Shown here: positions 33,460-45,172 of the stretch, in pieces
How the letters are laid out: each line of letters begins with the position of its first letter
How positions within the stretch are numbered: position 1 is the stretch's first letter
NCBI GenBank assembly: GCA_029204225.1
Contig: MU832104.1
Span: 1 to 64,000, forward strand
Origin: Diphasiastrum complanatum
Taxonomy: Eukaryota; Streptophyta; Lycopodiopsida; Lycopodiales; Lycopodiaceae
Direction: 5' to 3'
DNA length: 64,000 bases
The notes under the pieces: generated by a model
Seen by the model: only the letters and a program-made list of their open reading frames with translations
Databases searched by the model: none
What the model was told of the DNA's origin: nothing
Program-made: the position numbers and the translations under genes

Positions 33460-35800
33460 GATCTCCACTCAACCTGACCTGACTCTTCAAAAGGTCATCG
33501 ATCATCTTCTTCAAGAAGGGATTCAGAGAAAGACCAGTGATCGAGAAGGAAACTCTTTTGTAGATACTGTAAGAGGGTGAACCATGACATCAAGGATTGT
33601 CGGATCCGGATCTACAACGAGACAAAGAAGTAGCAACACCAATAGCCGAACTCTAACAATGCAGTAGAACTTAAGGAGCACACCTCTGATGATGACAAAC
33701 CATTAGAACTGTTAATGGCATACAACAATAGCTATGCAGACTACGACAACTCGTATCTCGGTAGTGGTGCTACCCAACACATGACGCCTCAAAGAGAATG
33801 GTTTACTGAATATGTAGCTTACACCAGAGATCAATTTATCTACCTCGGAGACTCTAGCACCATTAGCGTGAAAGGCAAAGGAACAGTCAAGATTGTATTC
33901 AAGGATACTCTTTCCATTTCTGGTACGACTGTCCTTCATGTACCCCGACTATCTAAGAATCTGTTATCAATTTCAAAGATAAGTAATGAGGGCTATGCTA
34001 TTACATTTTCTTCTAAACAGTACTACTCTGACTACTTGCACTCAAGTTGGAAACTTATATGCACTTTCTGACTCAATTGCACTAGCTACTACTTCTCATG
34101 AAAATGTAAACGATCAAGCTTTATTGTGGCATGATCGATTTGGACATGCTAATACAAGATCTCTTTCTTATGCATTGTAATAATTTAGTTGATGGATTGA
34201 ATTTCCCTCTTTCATTAGATAGGAAATCATTATTCTGTGAATCTTGCATTTATGGCAACCATTCTAGATTCCTAGAACACATTTCATTAAGACAAAACAC
34301 ATATTAGATCTTGTACATAGTGATCTTTGCGGTCCAATGCCAACTCCATCCTTAGGAGATGCACTTTACTTTCATAGATAATTATTCTAGGTAGTCAACA
34401 GTCATGTTCATAAAGCATAGCAAAAATATGAAGCCTTTGAATGCTCAAGAAATTCAAGGCCATGGCTGAAACCCAAATATCTAGAAAGGTGAAAGCATCG
34501 CGAACTGATGGTGGTGGTGAATACATCTCCAATGAGATGTCCGACTATCTGGCCGAACAAGGCATTCGAAGACAGAATGGAATTGCAGAAAGGAAGAATC
34601 GAACGCTACTTAACTCAGCCAGATCTATGCTACATCAAACACACTTACCTTTGAAGTTATGGGCAGAAGCTACTGCCATAGCCTATTATGTATAGAACTC
34701 CTTATCAAGTATGGCATGGACACAAGCCTAGTGTCAGCCATCTAAATATCTTTGGTTGTAAATGTTTTGTTCATGTTCCTAAACAACTTAGGAAGAAACT
34801 GGACTAGAGGTATTTTCCTTGGCTATCATGATGAACATAAAGCTTATAGAGTTTATGATCCATCCACCAAAGTAGCATTTGTTTCTAGGGATGTAATCTT
34901 CAAAGAAGATACATTCTATGACTTTAAACAACATTGACAAATGATGTTGTGTCATTTCATCCAATTCTACACAACATAGAATCTTCCACTCGTGATGTTT
35001 CTTCTACATAACCTGCAACTAAAGCTACAAAAGCCGAGCAGCTGACAACTGCCAGTCAAAAGACCATATCAAACTAGCTCGAGTAAATCTGGAGAAATTC
35101 AAGAAGAAACACCATTCCAATATGGTCAACCTAATGCTCGAAGAAAGCAATGGAAAGCGAGTACAATCACTTTTGATGAACCAGACCTGGACACTGGTCG
35201 ACTTCCCCACTCACATGAGAGTCATCGACACCAAGTGGATCTTTAAGAAGAAGATCAACTCTGATGGTTCCATAGCAAACTGGAAAGTGCAACTGGTGGC
35301 TAAAAGATTCACTCAAGTCCAAGAAGTAGATTATCAAAAAAATTTCAGTCTTGTTGTCAAAATGCAGTCAATCAGGACTCTCATTGCATTAGCAGCCGCG
35401 GGAGACCTCGAAATGCATCAAATGGATGTCAAAACAGCCTTCCTCAATGGCTATGTCAAAGAGAAGCCGTACACCTTCCAGCCCAAAGGATTTGAAGTCA
35501 AAGGCCAAGAGCACAAAGTGTGCAAGCTGTACAAAGCAATCTATGGCTTGAAACAAGCTGCAAGGGCTTGGTTCGAAAGAATCAATGCCTATCTCATTCA
35601 ATTAGGTTTTGCAAACAATTTAGCTGACTAAAATGTTTATTCCAAATACATAGGTGTCAATTCAGTTCACATAGCTCTATACATAGATGATGCATTTATT
35701 TTGTCTAACGACACTTCCTTACTACATACTACTAAGAGTGATCTGTGCCTTCACGGAGGCGGCCGCCTTGTGCGTAGCTTGCACCCTCCAACACTCATGA
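33460..35800 (+). pseudogene. decayed Ty1/Copia polyprotein (gag end, protease, integrase, RT)
   Basis: In order on the + strand: gag end and zinc knuckle CRYCKRVNHDIKDC (about 33562), protease region YLGSGATQHMTPQREWF (about 33750), GAG-pre-integrase, integrase core (SRTDGGGEYISNEM and GIAERKNRTLLNSA, about 34498-34620), then RT (DTKWIFKKKINSDGS, MDVKTAFLNGYV, CKLYKAIYGLKQAARAWF, about 35200-35580) and LYIDDAFILS at about 35675. The protease catalytic Asp is replaced (LGSG for LDSG) and YVDD reads YIDD, a conservative change. At least five stops or frameshifts break it and it ends inside RT. No LTRs were found. Confidence 0.9.
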
Positions 35801-36600
35801 AAGTCTAAAAATTATGATATGCAATCTGGACAAATCCATGCCACTCAAGCCTCTTATAACCAAAACCCATTGACAATGCTAGAACATTTAATGCTAACAT
35901 AGTCCACTTATATCTAGTAGTATAACCTTATTATAGTCATTCCATTACTTTTTTTTTTCAAACTTTAAAGAGTAAGTGCATCATTAGACTAATAATAACT
36001 CGCTAAAATAGATTATCAGCTTGAGCAACAAGAAAGACGGAATGAAGAATAAACATAGCAATGTTGACACAAATCTGAACGCAGAACAAAGAGCTATTAT
36101 CAGATTAAGTATAACAAATATACATGTCAATAATGTAGTAGGACACAAGACAATAGTGGACGAAACCGCGTGCTCTACAAAGGTAATTCAATCTGTAAGA
36201 GGAATGAACCTATTATTGACAAATAAAGAATCAATGCACAAGGCATCTACTTCATCTATCTCTGATAAGCTTCTGATGCTATATTTACACACACTTGTTC
36301 TCGTGTTCTTTCTCATCAATCTGAATACGCAAGTGGTATTCAATATATATACACAATGTTACAGGTGTGTAGATGAAGAAAGTACAAAGTGGATGTGCTG
36401 TCTGTAGGAGATCGTGGGTGGCTGTTGTCGTTGTCAAGCCTGTTAGCACAGTTGCATGGGGTGAGCGTGAAAGACTGTGACGTCAGCTTTTGCTGAGATG
36501 AACGTTGGTGAAGATTTTGCCTTTTCATCGCCTGTGAGAATTTACTTGTATTCTACAGACAGTTGTGTTTTATTCGTTTGTCTTATTTTGCATGTAAATA
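35801..36600. other. unrecognised AT-rich DNA
   Basis: A 128-codon + frame (36021-36407) matches no family known to me. Its second half looks like degraded LTR sequence. Nothing can be supported. Confidence 0.35.
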
Positions 36601-36649
36601 TGCAGACTGTGCGACAACATGAGTAAAAATGCAGCATGAATAGAGGCAG

Positions 36650-37540
36650 ATTAAAATGGGATTTAGGAGAGTAGAGGTGATAAAATTGAACCATCACCTT
36701 TCAACAGTGTGGCCTTCTCGTGTGCATCTCATGCAGGTCTTCTTCTCACCATTTTGCTATCTCAGTTTATTCTGCTCTTCCATTTGCCTTCTTTGGCTTC
36801 CTCTGACTGTTGTTTTCGATCTTGTCTTTGGTTTGACTCCCTCTTAGACTTGAAATTCTTCTTTTGCTTCTCTTTGTTGTTGTAGAGATCTTGATCAGAG
36901 CTATCCTTGTCATCAAGGTGTTCACGGGCTTCCACCTCCTCTCTGATCTAGATTAAAGCCTTTTCAAGGGTCATCTATGGATCTTTAGCAAGCAATGTTC
37001 AGGTCGTCTGAAACAATCTTGGTAGAGCTCGCAGCAGGCATGTGAGCTACTTTTCTGCTGAGACTGCATTCTCTATTCCGGAGTTGTGTAGTGAAAGGAA
37101 CAGGTCCGTCATTCTTCTGATGAAGGAGGTGAGGTCTTTACCATCCCATTTCAGATTGGTCAGTTGATCTTCAAGAAGCATAATTTGGCTTCGTGATTTC
37201 ATTTGAAATTTGGTCAGCAAAGTATCCCACATTTCTCTCGCATTGGAGAGAGTGGCTAGATCAAGCATCAAGCTATCTTTGATGGAGAAAGATAGGACAA
37301 TTACTGCCTTGTCATTTCTCTCCATTCCCATAGCTGTTTGCCAGTCGTTGTGGTCATATCTTATGTGCCATCAACCCAAGGCCATAGACCTTCTCCTTTC
37401 AGTATGAGAGAATTCTTCACCTTCCATGCTAAAACGTTTGATCCTGAGGAGTCAAAGATCATGTAGATATTTGATTGAATGCTGCTAATGGATGCCATAG
37501 CTTGAAGGAATCAGACAAGGCTCTGATAGAGCTGAAGGAT
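36650..37540 (-). pseudogene. Copia gag on the - strand (5' half of the split element)
   Basis: Reading on the - strand from about 37490, the gag (UBN2-type) runs through LSFSIKDSLMLDLATLSNAR, MWDTLLTKFQMKSRSQIMLL and TNLKWDGKDLTSFIRRM, then a decayed continuation with REEVEAREHLDDKD and a zinc knuckle CMRCTREGHTVER in which the last Cys codon has become a stop (about 36700). The element stops here instead of running into protease. The 5' LTR and primer site lie just upstream in this orientation. Confidence 0.8.
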
Positions 37541-37553
37541 CGCTTTGATACCA
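37541..37553 (-). promoter_or_regulatory. primer-binding site of the - strand Copia half
   Basis: TGGTATCAAAGCG on the - strand, one base inside the LTR end GAACA. It resembles the initiator tRNA-Met primer site. Confidence 0.75.
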
Positions 37554-37554
37554 C

Positions 37555-38737
37555 TGTTCGAGATCAACCACCCCTTGATATCACTGATGGGAAGTTGGGA
37601 TCTCGGGTTGAACCGAAGATGAAGTTCGAGTAGAGCCGACTTGACAGAGATAGCTACTGCTACCGACTACGGTCTAATTCTCTTCCAAGCCCCAGATCGT
37701 CTCTAGCGGTCTTTTGTAAAACTAAACTTGTAGACAGCAGATAATGCTGAGTAAAAAAATAGCAAAAAGTTATCTACTACTAGCATGCATTTCAATATTG
37801 CAGATCATACACATTACAGAACAAAGCATTGCAGAAATTGCTTCTATTGTCAGAACTGAATTTACAATATTTTCTTGAGCACTGTCTGTTTCTCCAGATT
37901 AGCGTGTTGGTGCAAGAGAGATGTTCTCTCTCACGAGTAATATGACTAGCTCCTGCTAATATGTAAACTCACTTTGGAGCTATCTCAAAACTTTTACAGT
38001 TATGTGTGTTCAGTATCTGTGATCTCTTTCCCCTTATTTTTTGCATCCTTCGTTGATCCTTTATGTGATCAATCCAAGAACTAATTAAGTTAAAGCTCTA
38101 ATCAAAAGAAATGCATTAGGTTTAGTCAAAACTGATTCTGGTTTCCTGTCACTGTCCCTCCGTGCATCAGCCGCATTCTGCCCATTACTTCACGCTGCAG
38201 AACTTCGCACTTTGCTAAAAGATGCTTTAAGGGCAGTGTCGCATTTTTCAAGAGCAATGTCACATTTTTAAGGGCACCTTCGCATTTTTTCGGAAGGCAT
38301 TTGGAGACGGTGTCACTTTTTCCGAAGGGTGAAAAACCCGACAGTGTCGCTTTTTTTTTCGAAGGGCGAAAAAGCGCGACAGGCCTGAAAAACATTTTCT
38401 AAGGCATTTAGAGACTGACTTGTTTTTTTTCGAAATGCAAAAAATGTGACAGTAGGCCTAAAAACATTTCTAAGGCATTTATAAGATAGTGTCGCATTTT
38501 TCCGAAATGCAAAAAATGCGACAATGTTGGGACAGTTGGCCAAAATTATTTTCTAAGTGTTTTTTTACTTAGTGATGTATTTTCCTCATGACCAAAAATT
38601 GTGAACTGTGCAACGAAACAGTTCAAAAATGCAGACTGTGCGAAACATAGTTCAAAATGCAACAATCAGGAAAAACAGCAAGGAAAGACTAAGAAAAATG
38701 CTAAGGCTTTGAAGGATAGAAATTCTTAGTTTCTTCA
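37555..38737 (-). repeat. Copia LTR, - strand (5' LTR of the split element)
   Basis: It begins TGAAGAAACT at 38737 and ends GAACA at 37555, about 1183 bp. It is an inverted copy of the LTR at 45173-46333. It contains an array of degenerate hairpins with TGTCGCATTTTT and AAATGCGACA arms (38270-38525). Confidence 0.88.
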
Positions 38738-38989
38738 CTGAATAACCATGGCTATCTACGAGGCCTCAAATTGATCTGCATAGTTTTATCTATCTACTTA
38801 TTTTGAACAGGGTATCAAAGTTTTCATTCTTTGTGTGAATCACTAAGGTCCATCATTTATTCTTCCAACAAGAATAAGTCCTTGATACTAAAGGTGGTAG
38901 TTTGATATACCAAGTACTGACTAAAACTTATTGTACTTTGTACAAGCAACAATAGATATTTGATGTAGATATTAGAATCATATATGAGT

Positions 38990-40010
38990 TTGATAAAAAT
39001 TCACAACAAAGTGAATCACAATCAATTCTAAAAGTGGAGGATGCACATTTGATTGATCTAGATCTAAACTATGAGCTAGAATCAAGACTAGTTACCAAAA
39101 CTAGCTTTTCTTGGCATTTATCTCCACAAAAGGCACATAGATCTAATCAAACACTCCAAATAAAGGTACAGAAAGCTTCCTAGACCTGTAATCAACTTCA
39201 CTACCTTCGAATCAATGCAATAAATTCATAAGATCACTCACATATAGTAGTACTAACTCGCACACAAAGACAATGTGAAGGAAAGTGGAAAATCTTGACT
39301 TTTTTTTATCATTATACAACAAGATTTACTTTGATATATATATACATATCCTTCTCGAATCTAGTTTTTATTTCTAATCTTCATCCATATGTGACATAAA
39401 CCTAAAGTAAATACCCTAAAATAGGTCATCAACCCTAGACAAGACAAAAATTGCTAGAAATAGTCCTACATTCTCTCTACAATGCTAATGTACATTTTGT
39501 ACTCATCAGTAAAGATGCCATTTGACCTCGTGTAATGTATTAACATGATTATTCATAGGGCTAAGCATCTATACATGTGGCATATGCCACATCACAACTT
39601 ACAAGTGGAATTACATCAAACTAGACAAGCTAGAATTGTGAAATTTCAATACTCCTCCTCACAATCTAGCTGGATGATAACATGGCTTTATTAATTAAGC
39701 TAAGGTCTGATCTAAGCTTAAAAAATATAGCCTTTTGAAGAGGCTTTTTCAATATATCAGCAATGCATTCTTCACTTGAAACATGCTCCAATGAGACCTC
39801 CTTAGCTTGGACTTTCTCCCTTACAAAATGGTGAGAAACTTCTATGTGTTTGCTCCTTGCATGGTGGATTGGATTGGATGCTAGGTGTTGGGCTGAGATG
39901 TTATCATTGTAGATGAGTGGAATGACACTCGATCTGATCACTTTGAGCTCCTCAAGCAACCTCTTGATCCAAAGCACCTCCTTGGTTGTGGTTGTTAGTG
40001 GCCATGTTGC
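38990..40010 (-). pseudogene. 3' end of another - strand Copia (RNase H end plus LTR)
   Basis: The frame 39977-39666 carries the Copia RNase H C-terminus (HARSKHIEVSHHFVREKVQA, ECIADILKKPLQKA). A purine tract GAGGAGGAG follows, then an LTR starting at about 39651 and running down to about 38990. The element is truncated at about 40010. It is related to the - strand Copia at 42-44 kb. Confidence 0.75.
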
Positions 40011-40089
40011 TCTCTTTGGCTACCATCACAAATTGGTTAGGATCAACAAAAGCATCAAGCTTAAACAACCTCGCAAAACCTTGTTCCTC

Positions 40090-40682
40090 TTGTTATGATC
40101 TTTCCATTCTTAGAGTGCATCCATTGTCACAAAAAGGGTCACGCAACTATTGACTGCTACCAAAATCCTAGAAACAAGAAAGCTCAGTGTAGACGGGAGA
40201 GCAACAATAGCTCATCCTACATGGAGGAACCCGAGTCCTCCAAGATGGTCGAAGACAGAGTCAACAACGGCAAGAACCCAACAGCTTACTTGTGTACTGA
40301 TGTCTGTGCAACATCAACTTCAGATACACAAGAAATAATTCTTGATTCAGGTGCACCGTCACACTTCGTGACAACAAGACACATGATCACTAATTATTAA
40401 GAATCAGAATCTTCCAGATATATAATCTTGGAAGATGGTTCCAGACACAAAGTCAGCGGAACTGGAGCACTGTGGTTAAGCACCAAAGGAAGAGACAGAA
40501 GGCACGATGACACTCTATACGTGCCCAGTTTTCAGAATGAGCCAGTTCAATATCAATCCAGGCCCTACACACTGGAAGATAGCCAAGAGAATTCTGCAAT
40601 ACCTTCAATAGATGAAGGATTATGGGTTGTGTTTCTCTCAGCATGAAGGATTTTTGATCAAATCCTAAAACGATGCAAACTG
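40090..40682 (+). pseudogene. Copia zinc knuckle and protease fused to the RT end (+ half of the split element)
   Basis: CIHCHKKGHATIDCYQNP (about 40119) is a zinc knuckle and IILDSGAPSHFVTTRH (about 40340) the protease active site. At about 40520-40530 the reading changes abruptly to the end of the RT domain (PTHWKIAKRILQYLQ, then KDYGLCFSQHEGFLI in a second frame). Integrase and nearly all of RT are therefore deleted. RNase H continues after the nested Copia at 44710. One stop lies in the protease part. Confidence 0.8.
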
Positions 40683-40946
40683 TGTTAGAAATCAATGATA
40701 AACTTCATTGTTACACTTCCTAGTTATTGTTTACGATGTACTTTATTACTAGCTGTAACTAGCCATAGGCTAGTCTAGTAGTCTACTCCTAGGTTCTCTC
40801 TCTCTATCAGGGTTCATGGTTTATTTGTGCATTTTACATTCAGTATGAGTTAGAATGATAGAGTGATATTACATGTTCTTCTTCCGTCTCCCTACTTGGT
40901 GATTGCTTATGGTGAATGCTTGATGTTACATTTCTGATTGTTTACA
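40683..40946 (+). repeat. 5' LTR of nested Copia
   Basis: 264 bp, direct copy of 44446-44709, immediately followed by the primer site. Confidence 0.92.
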
Positions 40947-41457
40947 TGGTATAAGAGCTAAGATAGTCCTGCGTGCCTGATCAGTGGATACAACTTATCA
41001 CAGGCTCTACAACGAAGTGAGAAAGTCCTTCATAGGAGGTGAAAGCTTGGAGATACAAAAACGACTGGAAGAAATCCTTCTTGATGTAATTTGCAGGTTT
41101 TGGAGCTCACAGTTATTAGTGGAGAACGAAGACATAGTCCCGAAGGCATGGGAAAGGCCAGGGCAGCATCAGACAAATTGAAAATCTGTTGAGTGGGAAA
41201 AGTTTTACAATATTTTTTTTAGTCTTTGTGAAAAGTGTCATTTGTCAGAGATGTGCCAAGAAATCTCTCATTTGTTTGTTTGGGCTACTGCAAATCACAC
41301 CAAATAGTGTCTCATACCTTTCACATTACTGATATCTGTCTATTTGAATGATCACTTGTTTCGAAATCTAAGCAAAGAGGAGGCGGCGTAGCCACCGCGC
41401 CAAAGTAGGAAATCTGGAATATTCCCTCTGAAAGATCTTATATATATATATTTTTTT

Positions 41458-41694
41458 CCGTACCAATATCGGATCCAAGCGCGCTAGTTGAAGAGAAACC
41501 CTAGTAGTCGTACATCCGCGCTCCAGTCCGATATTGTCCGTACTGATATCGGATCCAAGCGCACGAGCTAAAGAAAATTCCGAGCAGTTGTACATCCGCG
41601 CTCCAGTCCGATATCGCATGCTCCAATATCGGATCCACGCGCACAAGTTAAAGAGGATCCTGAGCAGCCGTACTTTCGTGATCCATTCCGATAT
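41458..41694. repeat. three 80-bp tandem repeats with inverted ends in the Copia leader
   Basis: Three units start near 41458, 41538 and 41617. Each has ATATCGGATCCA(A/C)GCGC near its start and (T/A)TCCGATAT near its end, so each can fold into a stem. They lie in the untranslated leader just before the gag start at 41768. Confidence 0.85.
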
Positions 41695-41767
41695 CAGGTG
41701 TATAACCATATAAATATACAGTTCTGTGGTGTGATAAATTACTTGATCTGGACTCATCTGTTCAGTA

Positions 41768-41990
41768 ATGACAACTCTAAGCGAGAGTGTCCTCAATGAG
41801 TCAAGCAAATTGGAAGGAGCCGACAACTATGCAGTTTGGAAATTCAAACTGAAAAACATTTTGATGGAAAAGGAGCTATGGGAGATCGTGACAGGTAAAG
41901 AGACAAGGCCAGTGATTGAAGAAGATCAGCGGGCATGCGACAGGAGAAAACGAAAAGCACAAAACTGTCAAATTTCAGAGTTTATGGACT
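41768..41990 (+). pseudogene. truncated Copia gag start
   Basis: MTTLSESVLNESSKLEGADN then YAVWKFKLKNILMEKELWEI is the N-terminal Copia gag (DUF4219/UBN2 start). It stops after about 60 sensible residues where the - strand Copia fragment begins at about 41985. The same family of gag starts the element at 59741. Confidence 0.85.
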
Positions 41991-42632
41991 GAAATTGATC
42001 TACAAATGATCACAAAGAGTGATTGGTAGCTTGGGATCTTGATCTATATCAAGACTAGCTTCCAAATCTAGCTTCTACTTGACAATCTTTGTGTTTCCAA
42101 GCAAGAACAATAAAAAAAGATGATCCATGGCTTCACACGTGTGAAGTATAGCTATTGTACGGCCTGATAACAAAGAAATAGTTTACTTATCATTTACAAA
42201 GCATTCATCCACAAAGAAAGTGCTTAAAAGAGTCAAAAAACAATGATAGCTTCACAAACCAAGATTTCTCATCATTAGCTCAATAATGGACCCATCATGG
42301 ATCAAGTACAAATTCACCATAATCTCTCTCTAATCTGCATCCAACACGTGTAGGACATCTCATTGTACTTTTTATATCCACTTTGGATAAGATCTATCAA
42401 GTTTGCCACATCATCCATTGGTGGTTTGTGTTGACCTTCTAGATTCCTACAATCTAGGACCTAACTCCTATAGTTTAGGAGATGTCATATTAGACTCAAA
42501 TGAAAGCTAATCAAACTCAATCTGAATATTACAAGTGTCATTTCACACATGTGAACAGGTCCTCACACGTGTGGATCCACATAGATGTCTAATATTCATC
42601 AAAAACCATGTGAAAATTGCTAAATTCTAACA
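41989..42632 (-). repeat. LTR of the - strand Copia fragment
   Basis: On the - strand the LTR begins TGTTAGAATTTAGC at 42632, next to the purine tract TTGAGGAGGAG, and appears to end near 41989. ACACGTGTGA-type palindromes recur inside it (42134-42148, 42335-42345, 42543-42573). Confidence 0.7.
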
Positions 42633-42639
42633 CTCCTCC

Positions 42640-43957
42640 TCAATTTTTACATGATACAACTATAGTACATCTATCTACAACACCTAAGGCTGATCTTAAC
42701 TTGATAAATGAAGCCTTTGGCAAGGCTTTAGTGAGTAGATCAGCAAGGCAATCTGAAGAAGACACATGATGTAGCTTGATCTCCTTTGCTTGAACCTTTT
42801 CCCTCACAAAATGGTGAGCAATCTCTATGTGCTTGCTCCTTGCATGGAATGTGGGATTGGTTGCTAATGCTTGGCTTGATTGGTTGTCACAAAATATTGT
42901 TGGCTGATCCTCGGCCTCCATGACTTGTAGTTCCACCAAAAGCCTCTTCAACCATAGAATCTCCTTTGTTGTGGATGTTAGTGCCTTGTATTCCGATTCG
43001 GTTGAAGATAGAGAGATAGTATCTTGCTTGTTGGAAAGCCAAGACACTATGCCATTGCAAAGAAAGGTAACAAAAGCACTTGTGGACCACCTTATCACCT
43101 GCAAAATTAGCATTCGAATATGCCCTTAAGTCTAGATTAGATCCTTCATTTAAAATGCCAAAGTTCTTGGTGGCCGAGATGTACCTCAACACCCTTTTTG
43201 CATTTTTCCAATGACAAACCAATGGATTTTGCATAGATTGGCTTAGTTTGCCTACACTGTAATTTAGATCAGGTCTAGTTATAGTAAGATAGATCAAAGA
43301 GCCTACAAGTCTCCTATATAGTGTGATGTCCTCAAAGGATGCTTCATCATCACTATTGGAAACTTTTACATTTTGCTCCATAGGAGTATCTACTCCTTTA
43401 CAGTCTTTCATTTCAAACTTTTCTAAGATAGAAGAAGCATATTTGGATTGACAAAGAAAACTCAAATCCTTGTCTCTTGAAACTTCTATGCCTAATATGA
43501 AATGAAGATTACAAAGATCTACCATCTTAAATTCCTTAAACAATGCTACTTTCACTTCTTGTATACCATCAAGATCATTTCCACTAAGGATAATGTCATC
43601 AACATACAAAATGAGAATGATGATTTTATCATCATTAAATCTTAAGTACAAAGAAGGATCATAAGCACTTACAACAAACTTAATAAAGTTTAAGAAGGTA
43701 TTCAACCTAGAGTACCAAGCTCTAGGTGCTTGCTTAAGCCCATAAAGGCTTCTTAGCAACAAACACACTTTTTCCTCTTGATCTTCTTTGATGAAGCCCT
43801 CGGGTTGCCTCATGAAAATCTCCTCTTCCAAATATCCATTGAGAAAAGCATTAGTCACATCAAGTTGAAATAGAGGCCAATTGAAAGTAGTTGCAAGAGA
43901 AATAATCAACCTTATGAAAACTAGCTTAGCAACAGGAGTATGATCAGCCTGCGCCAA
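42640..43957 (-). pseudogene. Copia RT and RNase H fragment, - strand
   Basis: The frame 43957-42887 covers most of RT: LDVTNAFLNGYLEEEIF, LLRSLYGLKQAPRAWYSRLN, catalytic LYVDDIILSGND (intact) and LHFILGIEVSRD, then RPDLNYSVGKLSQSMQNP. One frameshift near 43100 leads to the RNase H end (SSTESEYKALTSTTKEILWL, HARSKHIEIAHHFVREK). It is cut at 43957 in the middle of the RT N-terminus and lies inside the + strand nested Copia. The RT is in unusually good condition. Confidence 0.9.
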
Positions 43958-44445
43958 TATTGATAGGATATACAGATGCTGACTGGGCAGGTAATATTGA
44001 TGACAGAAGGTCTACCAATGGTCATACATTCAGTTATGGTACAGTTGCAGTTTCATGGAGCAGCAAAAAGCAACCTACAATAGCCTTATCCTCGACGGAA
44101 GCTGAATATCTAGCACTCAGCAATGTTGCACAAGAAGCGGTATGGTTAAGAAGATTCTTGTGGATTTAGGTCAATTCCAGGTGGATGCAACTACTATATC
44201 GTGCGACAATCAAAGCTGCATTCACCTTGCCAAAAATCCAGTTTTACATGCTCGAACCAAGCACATCGAAATACATTATCATTTTGTTCGAGAGAAAATT
44301 CTTGATGGAGCCATTGATCTTGTTTTTCTGTAAATCTGAAAATCAAGTGGCAGATATTTTTACAAAGTCATTAGGTAGATGTAAATTTGAAAAGTTTTGT
44401 ACTCTACTAGGAATAGAAGAATGTAATTTTATCATTGAGGGAGAG
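43958..44445 (+). pseudogene. RNase H end of the nested Copia
   Basis: [20 protein letters not shown] then [20 protein letters not shown] is the Copia RNase H with its catalytic Asp. A frameshift near 44150-44180 continues with TISCDNQSCIHLAKNP and HARTKHIEIHYHFVREKI, and another near 44325 with SENQVADIFTKSLG. It ends at the purine tract before the 3' LTR. Confidence 0.88.
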
Positions 44446-44709
44446 TGTTAGAAATCAATGATAAACTTCATTGTTACACTTCCTAGTTACTGTTTATGAT
44501 GTACTTTATTACTAGCTGTAACTAGCCGTAGGCTAGTCTAGTTGTCTACTCCTAGGTTCTCCCTCTCTATTAGGGTTCAGGGTTTATTTGTACATTTTAC
44601 ATTCAGTATGAGTTAGAGTGATGGAGTGATATTGCGTGTTCTTCTTCCGTCTCCCTACTTGGTGATTGCTTATGGTGAATGCTTGATGTTGCATTTCTGA
44701 TTGTTTACA
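44446..44709 (+). repeat. 3' LTR of nested Copia
   Basis: 264 bp, matches 40683-40946. Confidence 0.92.
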
Positions 44710-45128
44710 AACTGGACATCCTTGAAAGATGACTACAAGAGCATCTCAGGAGGATGCACAATAGTAGCCGGTGCAGCTGTGATATGGGTCAGCAGGAAGC
44801 AGACCATAACTGCGCAATCATCCTGAGAAGCAGAGTATGTTGCAGCAACCAAAATGGCAAACGAGCTTACATGGATCAAGCAGTTCCTTGACGTACTGGG
44901 AGAGAACTCCAACGAGCCACTACTATTGTTCATGGATAACACATCCACCATTCATTTGACGAAGGATCCAGTGTTTCATTCGAGGACGAAACACATTGCT
45001 ATCAGATATCCTCTGATAAGAGATCTGATTGAGAAAGATAGACTGAAGACCAAGTCTATTCCAACGAAGCAAATCGTGGCTGATATTTTCACAAAGCATC
45101 TTGACAAGACAATTTTTGAGAAGTAGCA
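44710..45128 (+). pseudogene. RNase H of the split Copia, resumed after the nested insertion
   Basis: Before the nested element the frame ends in NDAN; after it continues WTSLKDDYKSISGGCTIVAG, VIWVSRKQ and, after one stop, EAEYVAATKMANELTWIKQF, then MDNTSTIHLTKDPVFHSRTK and VADIFTKHLDKTIFEK. This is a typical Copia RNase H, followed by a purine tract and an LTR. Confidence 0.9.
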
Positions 45129-45172
45129 TGCAAGCCTAGGAATAAAAAAAAATTCCAACTTTGAGAGGGAGC

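Larger units (their letters stand above)
40683..44709 (+). mobile_element. nested Copia element with 264-bp LTRs and AACTG duplication
   Basis: LTRs 40683-40946 and 44446-44709 both begin TGTTAGAAAT and end TTTACA. AACTG flanks both sides (40678-40682, 44710-44714). A primer-site-like TGGTATAAGAGC begins at 40947 and a purine tract GAGGGAGAG precedes the 3' LTR. Interior: long leader, gag start, a foreign - strand Copia fragment, then the element's own RNase H end. By eye the LTRs differ at about 15 positions in 264, so it is older than the gag-only element. It interrupts the RNase H of the surrounding Copia. Confidence 0.92.

Noticed and set aside
35755-35766. NotI-type GCGGCCGC site in a GGCGGCCGCC palindrome
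   Set aside because: Considered as a cloning-junction artefact, but no vector sequence is visible around it.
36021-36407. 128-codon + frame
   Set aside because: Unrecognised, AT-rich, second half looks like degraded LTR; not enough support for a gene.
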